Part shown: positions 7,704 through 16,171 of the stretch, piece by piece
Position numbering within the stretch: position 1 is the first letter of the stretch
Layout of the letters: each line of letters begins with the position of its first letter
Assembly (NCBI GenBank): GCA_016302965.1
Contig: JAEDMP010000049.1
Coordinates: 1 to 17,495 of the forward strand
Source: Bacteroidaceae bacterium
GTDB lineage: Bacteria; Bacteroidota; Bacteroidia; Bacteroidales; Bacteroidaceae
DNA length: 17,495 bases
Direction of reading: 5' to 3'
Position numbers and translations under genes: made by a program
Notes under the pieces: model-generated
Database searches by the model: none
The model's input: the letters and a program-made list of their open reading frames with translations, nothing else
Told to the model about the DNA's origin: nothing

Positions 7704-8537
7704 TTATCCTAAGGTGATGGTTTCCACCTCGACATGTTCATGAAGGAACAGCTGGGCCGATTCCCGGAACTTGTCGGCATTCTCTGTGGTCAGGTAACGC
7801 ACATGCCCGCCCTTGGAGCATCTGTTCTCCATGCCGGGATGACGTTGCAAATAGGTTCTGAGGCTGTCGGCCACATAGTCGCCCTGAGCAATGATACGTA
7901 CTCCTGTTGGTACATACTTCACTATCTTGGGCATGAGCAGCGGATAATGGGTACATCCCAGAATAACGGCATCGATATCGGCATCCAATGCCATGAGCTG
8001 GTCGACCCGCTTCTTCACGAAATAGTCGGCACCTGGACTGTCGGCTTCCTGATATTCCACCAGCGGTACCCAAAACGGACAAGCCACTCCACTGACCTGG
8101 ATGTCGGGATAAAGTTTCTGTATCTCCAGCGTATAGCTCTCGCTCTTGATGGTGCCCTCGGTGGCCAGTATGCCCACATGGCGACTTCGCGTGAGCGACC
8201 CGATTACTTCGGCTGTGGGACGGATGATACCCAGCACACGCCGCTCCGGGTCGATTAGTGGCAGATCCTGCTGCTGGATGGTGCGCAGCGCCTTGGCCGA
8301 GGCCGTATTGCATCCGAGAATCACCAACTGGCAGCCCTCTTCAAAAAGTCGCACTACAGCTTGACGCGTAAATTCATAGACCACATCGAATGAGCGGGCA
8401 CCATAGGGTGCCCGCGCATTATCGCCGAGATAGAGGTAATCGTATTGCGGAAGTAACTGGCGAATGCCATGTAAGATGGTCAGTCCTCCGTAACCGGAAT
8501 CGAAGATACCGATGGGTCCGGCAGCCTTGCTCAGCAT
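7704..8537 (-). CDS. murI: Glutamate racemase
   Basis: Cytoplasmic cofactor-independent enzyme that interconverts L- and D-glutamate for peptidoglycan. The 277-residue length is normal. The substrate motif DSGYGG is at 13-18, and the two catalytic cysteines are in LGCNTAS (C76) and LGCTHYP (C195), both present. The start is taken as the ATG at 8537. An in-frame TTG at 8546 would add MTP and overlap the upstream stop, but the ATG is 5 bp after that stop and is a better start. It is the last gene of the envelope operon, directly behind the third ompH-like gene and in front of the terminator at 7660-7698. Confidence 0.96.
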   Translation of the reverse strand: MLSKAAGPIGIFDSGYGGLTILHGIRQLLPQYDYLYLGDNARAPYGARSFDVVYEFTRQAVVRLFEEGCQLVILGCNTASAKALRTIQQQDLPLIDPERRVLGIIRPTAEVIGSLTRSRHVGILATEGTIKSESYTLEIQKLYPDIQVSGVACPFWVPLVEYQEADSPGADYFVKKRVDQLMALDADIDAVILGCTHYPLLMPKIVKYVPTGVRIIAQGDYVADSLRTYLQRHPGMENRCSKGGHVRYLTTENADKFRESAQLFLHEHVEVETITLG

Positions 8538-8542
8538 GGGGG

Positions 8543-9106
8543 TCAAGGCTGAAGGCGCTGGCGCACGGCCTCGTTCAGGTCAATCCCCATGGCAGGATTG
8601 AGATAAGGACAGGCGTGGTCGTCGGTATTGAGGATAAAGGCAAGCCCATTGGCTTCTGCCAGCTCCGTGAGCACCTGTGCAAGTTTGTCGTGCAGCGGGG
8701 CATACACATCCTCGCGTGCCTGCTCCAAGAGCTTGCGGCTCTCTTCCTTGAACATCACATTCTTGGTCATCAGTTCCTGCAGTTCCATCTGCCGTTTGCG
8801 GAGAATGGATGGCGGGAAGTCACGTTGCCCTTCCAGAAAATCTTCGTACTTCTCATTGAACTCCTTCTCCACACGGGTCATTTCAGCCTCGTATTTCACT
8901 TTCAGTTCCCGCATATTCTGCTGGGCAATAGCATAGTCGGGCATGGCTTCAAAGGCCTGGTTGTAACTGAGATAACCAAACTTGAGGGCAGGAGCTTGCG
9001 GCATGCTGACAGCAACCGGAACGGCCTCGGCCCCAGTGGTAACCACGTCTTGAGCTGCAACAGGCAGAACAGTCATGGCGATAAGGGATAAGAATAAATG
9101 TTTCAT
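8543..9106 (-). CDS. OmpH/Skp-family periplasmic chaperone, third copy
   Basis: A 187-residue exported protein. Its signal peptide is MKHLFLSLIAMTVLPVAAQ. An acidic/Val-Pro linker (about 20-40) absent from the other two copies follows. The family start LKFGYLSYNQAFEAMPDY comes next, then a charged helical region (about 62-140) expected to form the Skp coiled-coil tentacle. The C-terminal strand region contains NGLAFILN. OmpH/Skp proteins hold unfolded outer-membrane proteins in the periplasm for the BAM machine (family knowledge). The helix contains a Pro-Pro break (FPPS) in the middle, matching the family's usual 'LP' hinge. It lies 80 bp behind the second copy and 5 bp before murI. It is the most diverged of the three copies. 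Confidence 0.9.
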   Translation of the reverse strand: MKHLFLSLIAMTVLPVAAQDVVTTGAEAVPVAVSMPQAPALKFGYLSYNQAFEAMPDYAIAQQNMRELKVKYEAEMTRVEKEFNEKYEDFLEGQRDFPPSILRKRQMELQELMTKNVMFKEESRKLLEQAREDVYAPLHDKLAQVLTELAEANGLAFILNTDDHACPYLNPAMGIDLNEAVRQRLQP

Positions 9107-9186
9107 GACGATCTGAAATGAATGGATATAAGCGCCTGAATGGAATCAAGACGCCAGATAAGAAATTTGGTAATGGGAACAAGCGA

Positions 9187-9684
9187 TTATTTCAGGCCCA
9201 GCTTGGCCTTTACCTGAGCAGTCACATCGGTGCTGAGGGTTGTGCTGATATAAGGCACGCCACCAGCGATATCCATGATGTAGACATAACCACCCTCCTG
9301 ACCAACGGCCTTGATGGCATCAATCACCTTGGTCGTGATGGCCTGCATCTTCTCCTGAGAAGCGCGACCCAGCGCCTGCTGGTTGTCCTGATAGCTCTGC
9401 TGGATTTTCTGCTGCATCTCTGTCAGCTCCTGCTCACGGCGCTGGCGGATATTCTCGGGCAGCGTCTTGGCATTGGTCTCATAGTCTTTCACCTTCTTGG
9501 TAAACTCGTCCTGCATGCTCTTCAAGTCAGCCTCATACTGCTGCTGCAGGGCATCAATCTCACCCTTGGCCTTGGTGTATTCAGGCATCACCTGGATGAT
9601 ATCCTGGGCGTTTACGTGGCCGAACTTCTGTGCCATTGCGCTCAGAGGAGCAACAACGAAAAGCAATAATAGTAATTTTTTCAT
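9187..9684 (-). CDS. OmpH/Skp-family periplasmic chaperone, second copy
   Basis: A 165-residue exported protein from the ATG at 9684: the signal peptide MKKLLLLLFVVAPLSAMAQ fixes the start, although the frame stays open to 9780. After cleavage, KFGHVNAQDIIQVMPEYTKA is the classic OmpH opening. A Glu/Lys/Gln-rich helical stretch (about 45-115) with the LPENIRQRREQEL hinge follows. It ends GGYVYIMDIAGGVPYIS, a typical C-terminal core. It would trimerise as a Skp-like holdase for outer-membrane proteins. Neighbouring ompH-like genes lie on both sides with gaps of 80-95 bp. No separate promoter is visible. Confidence 0.93.
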   Translation of the reverse strand: MKKLLLLLFVVAPLSAMAQKFGHVNAQDIIQVMPEYTKAKGEIDALQQQYEADLKSMQDEFTKKVKDYETNAKTLPENIRQRREQELTEMQQKIQQSYQDNQQALGRASQEKMQAITTKVIDAIKAVGQEGGYVYIMDIAGGVPYISTTLSTDVTAQVKAKLGLK

Positions 9685-9763
9685 TTTTTGTTGGGATAAT
9701 TGGTTATTGATATGTTTTATTGTTCTGTCAATACCTGTCGCCAAGCTAAGGACAACACAGGCA

Positions 9764-9775
9764 ATGGCCGGCCAT
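9764..9775. repeat. 12-bp perfect palindrome between two ompH genes
   Basis: ATGGCCGGCCAT lies 5 bp past the stop of the first ompH-like gene, with a further GC/GC pair outside one mismatch on each side. It is too tightly palindromic for a normal hairpin loop. It could be chance in a GC-rich spacer or a small processing or binding site. Confidence 0.4.
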
Positions 9776-9779
9776 GGCA

Positions 9780-10301
9780 TCAGCGGCCATAGCCTAATTT
9801 TTCCAGCACCTCATTGCTGATATCTATCTTGGGGCTGCCAAAGATGATGCCCGCATCCGAGGCACGGTCGAGCACCAGCTGATAACCGCGCAGGTCGGCA
9901 ATATCCTTGACGGCATTATAGATTTCATCCTGTATCGGCGTCATCAAACTGGTACGCTTCTTGAAGAGCTCCCCCTCAGGGCCGAAGTACTTCTTCTTTA
10001 ATTCGGCAGCCTCCTTCTCCTTGGCCATGATGGCATCCTGACGGGCTTTCTTCTGCTCCTGCGAGAGGAATACCACCTCATTCTGGTAGTTCTTGTAGAG
10101 CGTCTGTGCCTCAACACTTAGAGCCTCCACCTCTGCCTGCCACTTCTTGGAGACCTGGTTGAGTTGCTCGTTGGCACGCTCGTAGGCTGGAATGTTCTTG
10201 AAGATATATTCCATGTCGACGAGTGCAAATTTCTGGGCATGAGCCCCGATTGCCATGGCCATGAAGGCCACCATCATGAGAATTTTCTGTTTACAGTTCA
10301 T
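9780..10301 (-). CDS. OmpH/Skp-family periplasmic chaperone, first copy
   Basis: A 173-residue exported protein. Its signal peptide is MNCKQKILMMVAFMAMAIGAHAQ. The OmpH opening KFALVDMEYIFKNIPAYERA comes next, then a long Lys/Glu/Gln helical stretch (about 45-125). The C-terminal core contains DLRGYQLVLDRASDAGIIFG and ends in EVLEKLGYGR. It is the copy closest to bamA (88 bp), the usual arrangement for a chaperone that delivers clients to BAM. Its N-terminal core resembles that of the second copy, but the helical arms differ, so the paralogues appear long diverged rather than recently duplicated. Confidence 0.93.
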   Translation of the reverse strand: MNCKQKILMMVAFMAMAIGAHAQKFALVDMEYIFKNIPAYERANEQLNQVSKKWQAEVEALSVEAQTLYKNYQNEVVFLSQEQKKARQDAIMAKEKEAAELKKKYFGPEGELFKKRTSLMTPIQDEIYNAVKDIADLRGYQLVLDRASDAGIIFGSPKIDISNEVLEKLGYGR

Positions 10302-10389
10302 TTCTGAATACTTTTAGTCTGTTCTTCACTGTTTCATTTCACCCCCGCCAGCTCTTGGCTCAGCACCGATTCAAGCGGCAAGGCATCTC

Positions 10390-13065
10390 TTAGAACTCCT
10401 GACCGAGGATAAAGTGGAACTGTCCACCTCCCTTGGTACCCGTAGTCAGCTGTTTGTCGAAACCGTATGCCCAGTCGATACCCATCAATCCCACCATGGG
10501 GAGGAAGATGCGGACACCGAGACCAGCCGAACGCTTCATGTCGAAGGGATTGAAGTCCTTGGTCTCATACCAGGCGTTACCTCCCTCGACGAAGCCCAGT
10601 CCATAGATGGTTGTGTTGCCGAGCATGAAGGGATAGCGCAACTCGAGCGTGAAGCGGTCGTAGGCATATCCTGCATAGGAATAGGGAGTGAGCGATCCGT
10701 TCTCATAACCACGCAGACCGATGGTCTCCTGGGCGTAGGAAGACGAATATCCACTCATACCGTCACCACCCACATAGAAGGTTTCGAAAGGCGACTTCTT
10801 ATGCTTGTTGTAGGAGCCCAGAAGTCCAAACTCGGCACGGGTCATCAGCACGAAGCACTTCTGACCACCGGTGAGTGCGGTAAAGGTACGGCTCTTGAAC
10901 TTCCACTTGTGGTATTCAATCCAGCGGTATTTCTGCTGCTGCTCATCATCATAGGTGGCAGAGTTGCGGTCGGTGGCAAGGTTGGCATAATCCTTTCCGT
11001 CCCAGGCCGACCAAGGCGGGGTGATGGTAACCGAAGCCATGAACTCGGAACCCGAACGGGGGAAGAGTTGGTTGTCGGTACTGGTACGTGAAAGTGTCAG
11101 TCCGAGGTTGATGTTGTTACAGTTACCGTTGTTGATGATGAAGTAACTCCAGTCACGCAGCATATAGCGGGTGTAGGAGAGCGAAAGCGAGAGCTGGAAA
11201 TAGTCGTCAGGCCAGCGCAGACGCTTGCCCCATCCGAGCGAGAAGCCGAAGAGCTGCACCCACTTGTCGTCGTCGAGATAGCTCTCATAGTTGTTGTAGT
11301 AGTTGTTGTAATTGCCATAACCGCCATAGTAGTTATAGTAATTGTTCATCCAACTGCTGTTGTAGTAGTTGCTGTTCACGTCGGTCTGCTTGGAGTAGAA
11401 GGCACCCACGTTGAAGGCATTGGGACGTCTGCCACCAAACCATGGAGCCGAATAGCTGATGCTGTACGACTGGTAGTAGGAGCCGTTGGTCTGGGCGCTG
11501 AGGGCGAGTTGCTCACCATCGCCGATAGGCATGATACCGCGGTGCATCTTGTTCTTGCCAAAGAGGTTGCGCATGGAGAAGTTGTTCAGCTTCAGCGAGA
11601 TTCGTCCAATCACACCGGTCTGTCCCCAACCTAATGAGAACTCCACCTGGTCGTTAGACTTCTGCTCCAAGTTCCAGTTGATGTCTACCGTTCCGTCCTC
11701 ATAGTTCGGTTTCACGTCGGGGTTCACCTTCTCTGCATCGAAATAACCCATCGAGGCGATGTCACGGGCCGAACGCATGAGGGCGTCCTTGGAGAAGAGG
11801 TCACCGGGCTTGGTGCGGAGTTCGCGGCGAACCACCTCCTCATAGAGCCGGTCATTGCCATAGATGCGCACATGGCTGAGGCGGGCCTGAGGACCTTCGG
11901 TGACGCGCATCTCAAGGTCGATGGAGTCTCCGTCGATATTCACCTCCACAGGGTCTATATTGGAGAACACATAACCATTGTTCCAGTAATAGTTGCCCAC
12001 CGCATCGTCGTCTTCGCGCAGACGCTTGTTCATCTGCTTCTGGTTATAGACATCGCCACGCTTCATGCCCAGCAATTCCTCGAGATATTCGGTGTTGACC
12101 ACCGTATTGCCGACCCAGGTGATGTTGCGCACAAAATAGCGCTGTCCCTCATCCACCTTCAGCAGGATGTTGACATGCTTCTCATCGTGGTTCCAAACAG
12201 AGTCTTCGAGAATTGTCATATCCCTGTATCCCAACTCATTATATTTATCCACGAGATTCTGTTTGGCAGTCTTGTACCGTTCGTCGGTAAACTTCTTCGA
12301 CTTCAAGAAACTGCCCAGTTTGCCTGCCTCATTCATCTTGGTGAGCACACCTTTCCTGAACAGTCCACCCTTGATTTTCCGGGTAGAAAGATTCTTGTTG
12401 CCCTCGATGACAATATGGCGGATTTTCATCTTGGCCTTCTTGTCCACGTCCACATCCAGGATTACCTGGTTGTTACCCGTCACATCGTCACGCTGGGTAA
12501 TATTGATTTCCGCATTTTTGTAACCCTTCTCATCAAAATATTTCTGTGCGAGAATCTTGGCACGGTTAATCATATTGGGCGTAATCTGACTTCCCTTCAT
12601 GATGCCCAGCTTGGCCTCCATATCCTCGCGCTCGCTTTTCTTGAGCCCGGTATAGTTGATGGCACTCACTCGGGGCCGTTGGGCAAGATGGATGCAGAGG
12701 TACACCTTGGAGCCCACGATAGAGTCGGCGGTGATGGCCACCTTAGAGAAGAGTCCATGGCGCCAATACCGTCTGACAGCATCTGTGATTTCACTTCCCG
12801 GGACCGTGATTTGCTGTCCTTCAGTGAGTCCAGAGAGTCCGATGAGCACATAATCTTCGTAGCCCTCGACTCCTGTGACACGAATGCCACCGATTTCACA
12901 GTTGCGGGGGGTTCCGGCGTATGAGATTTCCGGATTCTCGATGAGCAAATCCTGAGCCACTGTCAGGGAAGGCATGGCCAAAGCCAAGGCTGCGAGCACG
13001 GTCTTGGTCGTTTTTCTCAACAGTCTGAGTAGATGGGAATAGAGTGTCTGGTTTGTCTGTTTCAT
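10390..13065 (-). CDS. bamA: Outer membrane protein assembly factor BamA
   Basis: Essential Omp85-family insertase that folds beta-barrel proteins into the outer membrane. It is 891 residues long, with a signal peptide ending near residue 38 (TVAQ-DLL). Five POTRA-like units lie at about 56-130, 132-209, 213-306, 310-389 and 393-467, followed by a 16-strand-type barrel. The barrel has IGLRGYENG (782-790), the counterpart of the VRGF/Y motif on loop 6, and GFVEGGNAW (824-832). It ends in a C-terminal Phe (FILGQEF), the BAM recognition signal. Residues 564-596 are an unusual Asn/Tyr-rich stretch in a predicted outer loop. The start codon overlaps the uppS stop as ATGA, and ompH genes follow. 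Confidence 0.96.
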   Translation of the reverse strand: MKQTNQTLYSHLLRLLRKTTKTVLAALALAMPSLTVAQDLLIENPEISYAGTPRNCEIGGIRVTGVEGYEDYVLIGLSGLTEGQQITVPGSEITDAVRRYWRHGLFSKVAITADSIVGSKVYLCIHLAQRPRVSAINYTGLKKSEREDMEAKLGIMKGSQITPNMINRAKILAQKYFDEKGYKNAEINITQRDDVTGNNQVILDVDVDKKAKMKIRHIVIEGNKNLSTRKIKGGLFRKGVLTKMNEAGKLGSFLKSKKFTDERYKTAKQNLVDKYNELGYRDMTILEDSVWNHDEKHVNILLKVDEGQRYFVRNITWVGNTVVNTEYLEELLGMKRGDVYNQKQMNKRLREDDDAVGNYYWNNGYVFSNIDPVEVNIDGDSIDLEMRVTEGPQARLSHVRIYGNDRLYEEVVRRELRTKPGDLFSKDALMRSARDIASMGYFDAEKVNPDVKPNYEDGTVDINWNLEQKSNDQVEFSLGWGQTGVIGRISLKLNNFSMRNLFGKNKMHRGIMPIGDGEQLALSAQTNGSYYQSYSISYSAPWFGGRRPNAFNVGAFYSKQTDVNSNYYNSSWMNNYYNYYGGYGNYNNYYNNYESYLDDDKWVQLFGFSLGWGKRLRWPDDYFQLSLSLSYTRYMLRDWSYFIINNGNCNNINLGLTLSRTSTDNQLFPRSGSEFMASVTITPPWSAWDGKDYANLATDRNSATYDDEQQQKYRWIEYHKWKFKSRTFTALTGGQKCFVLMTRAEFGLLGSYNKHKKSPFETFYVGGDGMSGYSSSYAQETIGLRGYENGSLTPYSYAGYAYDRFTLELRYPFMLGNTTIYGLGFVEGGNAWYETKDFNPFDMKRSAGLGVRIFLPMVGLMGIDWAYGFDKQLTTGTKGGGQFHFILGQEF

Positions 13066-13814
13066 TGTTGTGATGCTTCGCTCTCGTTTTCCACTTGCTC
13101 TTCGGTCTTTCCGAATCGACGTTGTCTATTCTGGTAACTCCGTATGGCCTTGTGGAGTTCCTCCTCATTGAAATCAGGCCAGAACGTGTCACAGAAATAG
13201 AGTTCGGAATAGGCTATTTGCCAGAGCAGATAATTGGAAATTCTCAGTTCGCCTCCTGTACGGATGAGCAGTTCCGGATCCGGCATGAAATAGGTGGTGA
13301 GATGACGGCTGATGGTTTCCTCGCAGATTTCCTCTGCCTGGAGTGTCCCTTCCTTCACCTCCTGGGCTATCTTCTTGGCGGCATTGGTAATCTCCCACTT
13401 GGCCGAATAGCTGAGTGCCACCACCATGGTCATGGTTTTATTGTTGGCGGTATGCTCTTCGGTCTCGCGGAGTTTGTTGCGCACAGCCTCGGGCAGTCGG
13501 TCTATGTCACCTATCACGCGGAAACGCACATCATTCTTCATGAAGATTTCATCTTCGAGCGAAGTGAGCACCAGTCCCATGAGGGCTGCTATCTCATCGT
13601 CGGGTCTGTTCCAGTTTTCGGTTGAGAACGTATAGAGCGTGAGGTAATCCACCCCCAGCCTGGTACATTCAGAAGTGATGCGTCTGACGGCCTCCACTCC
13701 TTCCTTATGTCCGAAACTGCGTTCCATTCCGCGTGCAGCTGCCCAGCGTCCGTTGCCGTCCATGATGATGGCGATATGGCGCGGTATGCGAGTCATGTCT
13801 AATCCACAATCCAT
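13062..13814 (-). CDS. uppS: Isoprenyl transferase (undecaprenyl diphosphate synthase)
   Basis: Cytoplasmic cis-prenyltransferase that extends farnesyl-PP with isopentenyl-PP to undecaprenyl-PP, the lipid carrier for wall and surface glycans. It is 250 residues from the ATG at 13814; a GTG at 13841 would add nine residues (NARITETI and its start), and an ATG at 13796 would remove six. All signature blocks are present: IAIIMDGNGRWA with catalytic D19, GHKEG with H36, TFSTENWNRP (62-71), and RTGGELRISNYLLWQ (185-199) followed by ELYF. The C-terminal tail is Gln/Glu-rich. The stop overlaps the bamA ATG by four bases (ATGA). The upstream gap of 114 bp contains a GC-rich hairpin. Confidence 0.95.
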   Translation of the reverse strand: MDCGLDMTRIPRHIAIIMDGNGRWAAARGMERSFGHKEGVEAVRRITSECTRLGVDYLTLYTFSTENWNRPDDEIAALMGLVLTSLEDEIFMKNDVRFRVIGDIDRLPEAVRNKLRETEEHTANNKTMTMVVALSYSAKWEITNAAKKIAQEVKEGTLQAEEICEETISRHLTTYFMPDPELLIRTGGELRISNYLLWQIAYSELYFCDTFWPDFNEEELHKAIRSYQNRQRRFGKTEEQVENESEASQQ

Positions 13815-13902
13815 AATTGTTTCTGTTATTCGGGCATTCACCCTGGTGTATCTTGATTATTGTTATTCTATATATATTAATAGGTGTCGCCTGTCCCCAT
13901 AG

Positions 13903-13935
13903 CTGGCAATCCCCTCCCCCGGGGAGGGTCACCAG
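13903..13935. repeat. GC-rich hairpin at the 3' end of the DUF6089 gene
   Basis: CCCTCCCC (13912-13919) and GGGGAGGG (13921-13928) are perfect inverted arms around one central base. CTGG (13903-13906) and CCAG (13932-13935) can add outer pairing across a small bulge. The structure overlaps the last codons and stop of the DUF6089 gene and sits upstream of uppS. It looks like a REP-like or intercistronic stem-loop that could tune expression of uppS-bamA. There is no adjacent T-run, so it is not a standard terminator. Confidence 0.6.
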
Positions 13936-14636
13936 CGGTCGGTGTTGCAGGTCTTGCATTTGGCCCACAGGTCGTATGTGACTGACAACTGGAGCGTGCT
14001 GAAGCTGTCACAATTCTTGAACAGCCCACTGTGGGGTATTCCATACGGGTCTTCCACCCCATCGATGAGGTCGCTGGCGGTGAAATGCATCATCCATTCA
14101 GCACTCAGGTTGACCCTTTCTGCCACCTTATATTTCACGCCCAGTCCGATTGGGAAGTTGGTGGTCACCACACTGCCGGTTGTCTTGGCAATATTGAGTC
14201 CCAGTCCGATGGCTATATAGGGTGTGAGCGGTTGGGCTCCCCGATATTCGCGGCCCGTACCATACGGCCAGAAGTTGTACTCGTAGGTGACACACACATC
14301 CGTATTGGCATAACTGAAGGCATACTTGGGGTCAATCTGCGAGGGATACCAAGTTTTCAGTCCCTCGGCATTTCCTTTGAGTTTGCCATGAGTCACTCTG
14401 AGCGAGAGGTCCATACGGGGGTTGAACCGGTATTTGCCCACTACAGAGAATGCGGTCTGAGCATGTTTGACAAGACTGCTGCTGAAGTCGCCCTGATAGG
14501 TCATCATACCTACCCCTGCTCCCAGTTCCAGTTTGTATTCGGGATCTTCCTGGGCATGCAGATCCAGCGTCGTCAGGAGCATCCACCCCATCAGCACCAT
14601 CCTGGCCAGACACTTCCCGTAACAGTTTGCGCTCAT
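13929..14636 (-). CDS. DUF6089-family outer-membrane barrel-like protein
   Basis: A 235-residue exported protein. Its signal peptide (MSANCYGKCLARMVLMGWMLLTTLDLHAQ) is a little long. Alternating-hydrophobic strands with Gly and aromatic ends (LELGAGVGMMTYQGDF, TPYIAIGLGLNIAKT, NFPIGLGVKYKVAERVNLSAEW, LQLSVTYDLWAK) are typical of a small 8-strand outer-membrane barrel. I recognise it as the DUF6089-type protein commonly found directly before uppS in Bacteroidota. The start at 14636 gives an ATGA overlap with the upstream stop; an ATG at 14645 (adding MET) is also possible. The function is unknown; the conserved position suggests a role in envelope assembly, which is inference. Confidence 0.82.
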   Translation of the reverse strand: MSANCYGKCLARMVLMGWMLLTTLDLHAQEDPEYKLELGAGVGMMTYQGDFSSSLVKHAQTAFSVVGKYRFNPRMDLSLRVTHGKLKGNAEGLKTWYPSQIDPKYAFSYANTDVCVTYEYNFWPYGTGREYRGAQPLTPYIAIGLGLNIAKTTGSVVTTNFPIGLGVKYKVAERVNLSAEWMMHFTASDLIDGVEDPYGIPHSGLFKNCDSFSTLQLSVTYDLWAKCKTCNTDRW

Positions 14637-16027
14637 TGTTTCCATCCTAAGCGGTTGAGCCTTCCTCGCCACACCTGTCCTGTACCGGCACACACCATCC
14701 AGATGAAATTGTCGGCAGAAACAGCCACAGCCATGTTTGTCAGCTGTGAATCCAGTGCGGCAGGCAGTTGGCAGAGTTGCGTATGCTTCCAGGTGATGCC
14801 GCCGTCGCGGCTCTCATAGAACTGGCTGTAAGCGTTGGAGCCTTCAGTTTCACCCTCCTGGCTACCGATGGCCATCAGCGTCCCGCCATACACAAACATC
14901 TGCAGGTTCTGAAGACGGGGCAGACAGTAACCTGTCTCCACATCCTCGTTCACACAAATCCATTTGTTGGCTTGGGAGTTGCCTCTGTCGACAATCTTTC
15001 GCCACACCTTGGCATAGCGGTCCTGAGGATAGGCAGCCTCATCCCGGTTGCCAGCCAGCACGGTATAGTCAGTCCCCTTGACAAAGGCATCGGTCAGACT
15101 GACACTGGCCAGATGAGAAACGGGCAGCAGACGGGCGTCACTACCCATACGGTCTGCACTCCAGGAGCGTCCACCATCAGCCGACACCATCAATCCTCCG
15201 GCAGCATCCATGCCATAGAGCTCACCCGTATTGCCTCCGAGCAGTCGGGTCAACCGGCATCTGGCCAGTAGAACAGTATAGAGTTGTCCATCGGTTGTCA
15301 CCTTGAGACTGTTGCCGTCAAGGATGAAGAGGGAGTCGTTGCGCTGTACGATATTCTGCACAGCCTCTCCGTCCAAGGTTACGGGAACCGTATCCCACTG
15401 GCCATCCGCAGTGAGCGAATAGACTTCAGTGGTCCGTCCCTGCTGCGCAAACACCATCAACCGGTCATTGAGCAGACAGGCCTTGAGCCGGCCAGCGGTA
15501 GCCAGCTGTTGGCAAGCGGCCATTTCCTTCCATACAAACGAGTCGGGCTCTTCCTGATGCAGATTCACCCGGATGGTGTAAGAACGGTAGCGTGTTCCAT
15601 CCGATGAATAAATCCGCACAACACGCGGCTCGGAGAAGTCGACCGAGTCGGTAGACGAGAGGTAGGTGGGGTCTTCGGGTTCAAGACTCTCGATAAAGGG
15701 GACACCATTGTTTTTGGTGGAGAGACTGCAGAGCATCTTCGACACATCGGTGCCTACAGGCAGCGAATCGACATTGAACACTTCCCCCTTCAACTGGTCG
15801 ATATAGAAAGCGCAGCCTGTCACCTCGGTGCCAGCGCTCACGCTATAAACAGAATCTTCCCCAGTGGAGGAGAGTGTGTGGTAATAGATGTCGGCTCCAG
15901 TCAGGCTGAAGGCTGTGATAGCAGTATCGTCATAGAGTGTCACCTCGGTAGTGTCGTCTTCAAGACACGAAGCGACTGCCAGTGAGGCCACCAGCAGCAT
16001 GACGAAATTTCGTAATTCCTTTCTCAT
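14633..16027 (-). CDS. DUF6242-like lipoprotein with Asp-box repeats
   Basis: A 464-residue predicted lipoprotein. MRKELRNFVMLLVASLAVASC has a lipobox VASC, lipidated at C21, followed by acidic EDD. Residues about 25-150 form an N-terminal beta domain. The rest looks like a beta-propeller with two Asp-box motifs, SADGGRSWS and SRDGGITWK, as in sialidase/BNR-type propellers but without recognisable catalytic residues. The family is probably DUF6242, from overall layout. An in-frame ATG at 16045 would add six residues, but the promoter -7 box at 16057-16064 would leave only a few bases of leader, so 16027 is preferred. It is the first gene of the envelope operon and is coupled to the DUF6089 gene by ATGA. 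Confidence 0.8.
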   Translation of the reverse strand: MRKELRNFVMLLVASLAVASCLEDDTTEVTLYDDTAITAFSLTGADIYYHTLSSTGEDSVYSVSAGTEVTGCAFYIDQLKGEVFNVDSLPVGTDVSKMLCSLSTKNNGVPFIESLEPEDPTYLSSTDSVDFSEPRVVRIYSSDGTRYRSYTIRVNLHQEEPDSFVWKEMAACQQLATAGRLKACLLNDRLMVFAQQGRTTEVYSLTADGQWDTVPVTLDGEAVQNIVQRNDSLFILDGNSLKVTTDGQLYTVLLARCRLTRLLGGNTGELYGMDAAGGLMVSADGGRSWSADRMGSDARLLPVSHLASVSLTDAFVKGTDYTVLAGNRDEAAYPQDRYAKVWRKIVDRGNSQANKWICVNEDVETGYCLPRLQNLQMFVYGGTLMAIGSQEGETEGSNAYSQFYESRDGGITWKHTQLCQLPAALDSQLTNMAVAVSADNFIWMVCAGTGQVWRGRLNRLGWKQ

Positions 16028-16056
16028 TGAAAAAGTCTGAATCATGTTTTTGCCTG

Positions 16057-16064
16057 CAAAATTA
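16057..16064 (-). promoter_or_regulatory. Bacteroidota -7 box for the envelope operon
   Basis: On the minus strand, TAATTTTG (16064-16057) is an exact TAnnTTTG match in the AT-rich 126-bp gap behind the permease gene. No good TTTG is seen 19-20 bp upstream, so the -33 element is weak or absent. Transcription would begin near 16050, serving DUF6242 through murI. Confidence 0.55.
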
Positions 16065-16171
16065 ATCAGTTTTCCGCAATAATTGGCATATTTGGCCTTT
16101 TAATTAAGTAAAATTACAGCTCTGTAACGAAATGTACCTGTTTTTTTGGCATTTGTCTATTCTTTTTCGCA

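Noticed and set aside
9187..9780. Longer N-terminus for the second OmpH-like protein
   Set aside because: The extension has no signal peptide at its start, whereas the internal ATG at 9684 begins a textbook one.
11278..11376. Assembly or sequencing error in the AAC/TAC-rich part of bamA
   Set aside because: The frame stays open on both sides and the barrel resumes normally, so it is treated as genuine, though length errors cannot be excluded.
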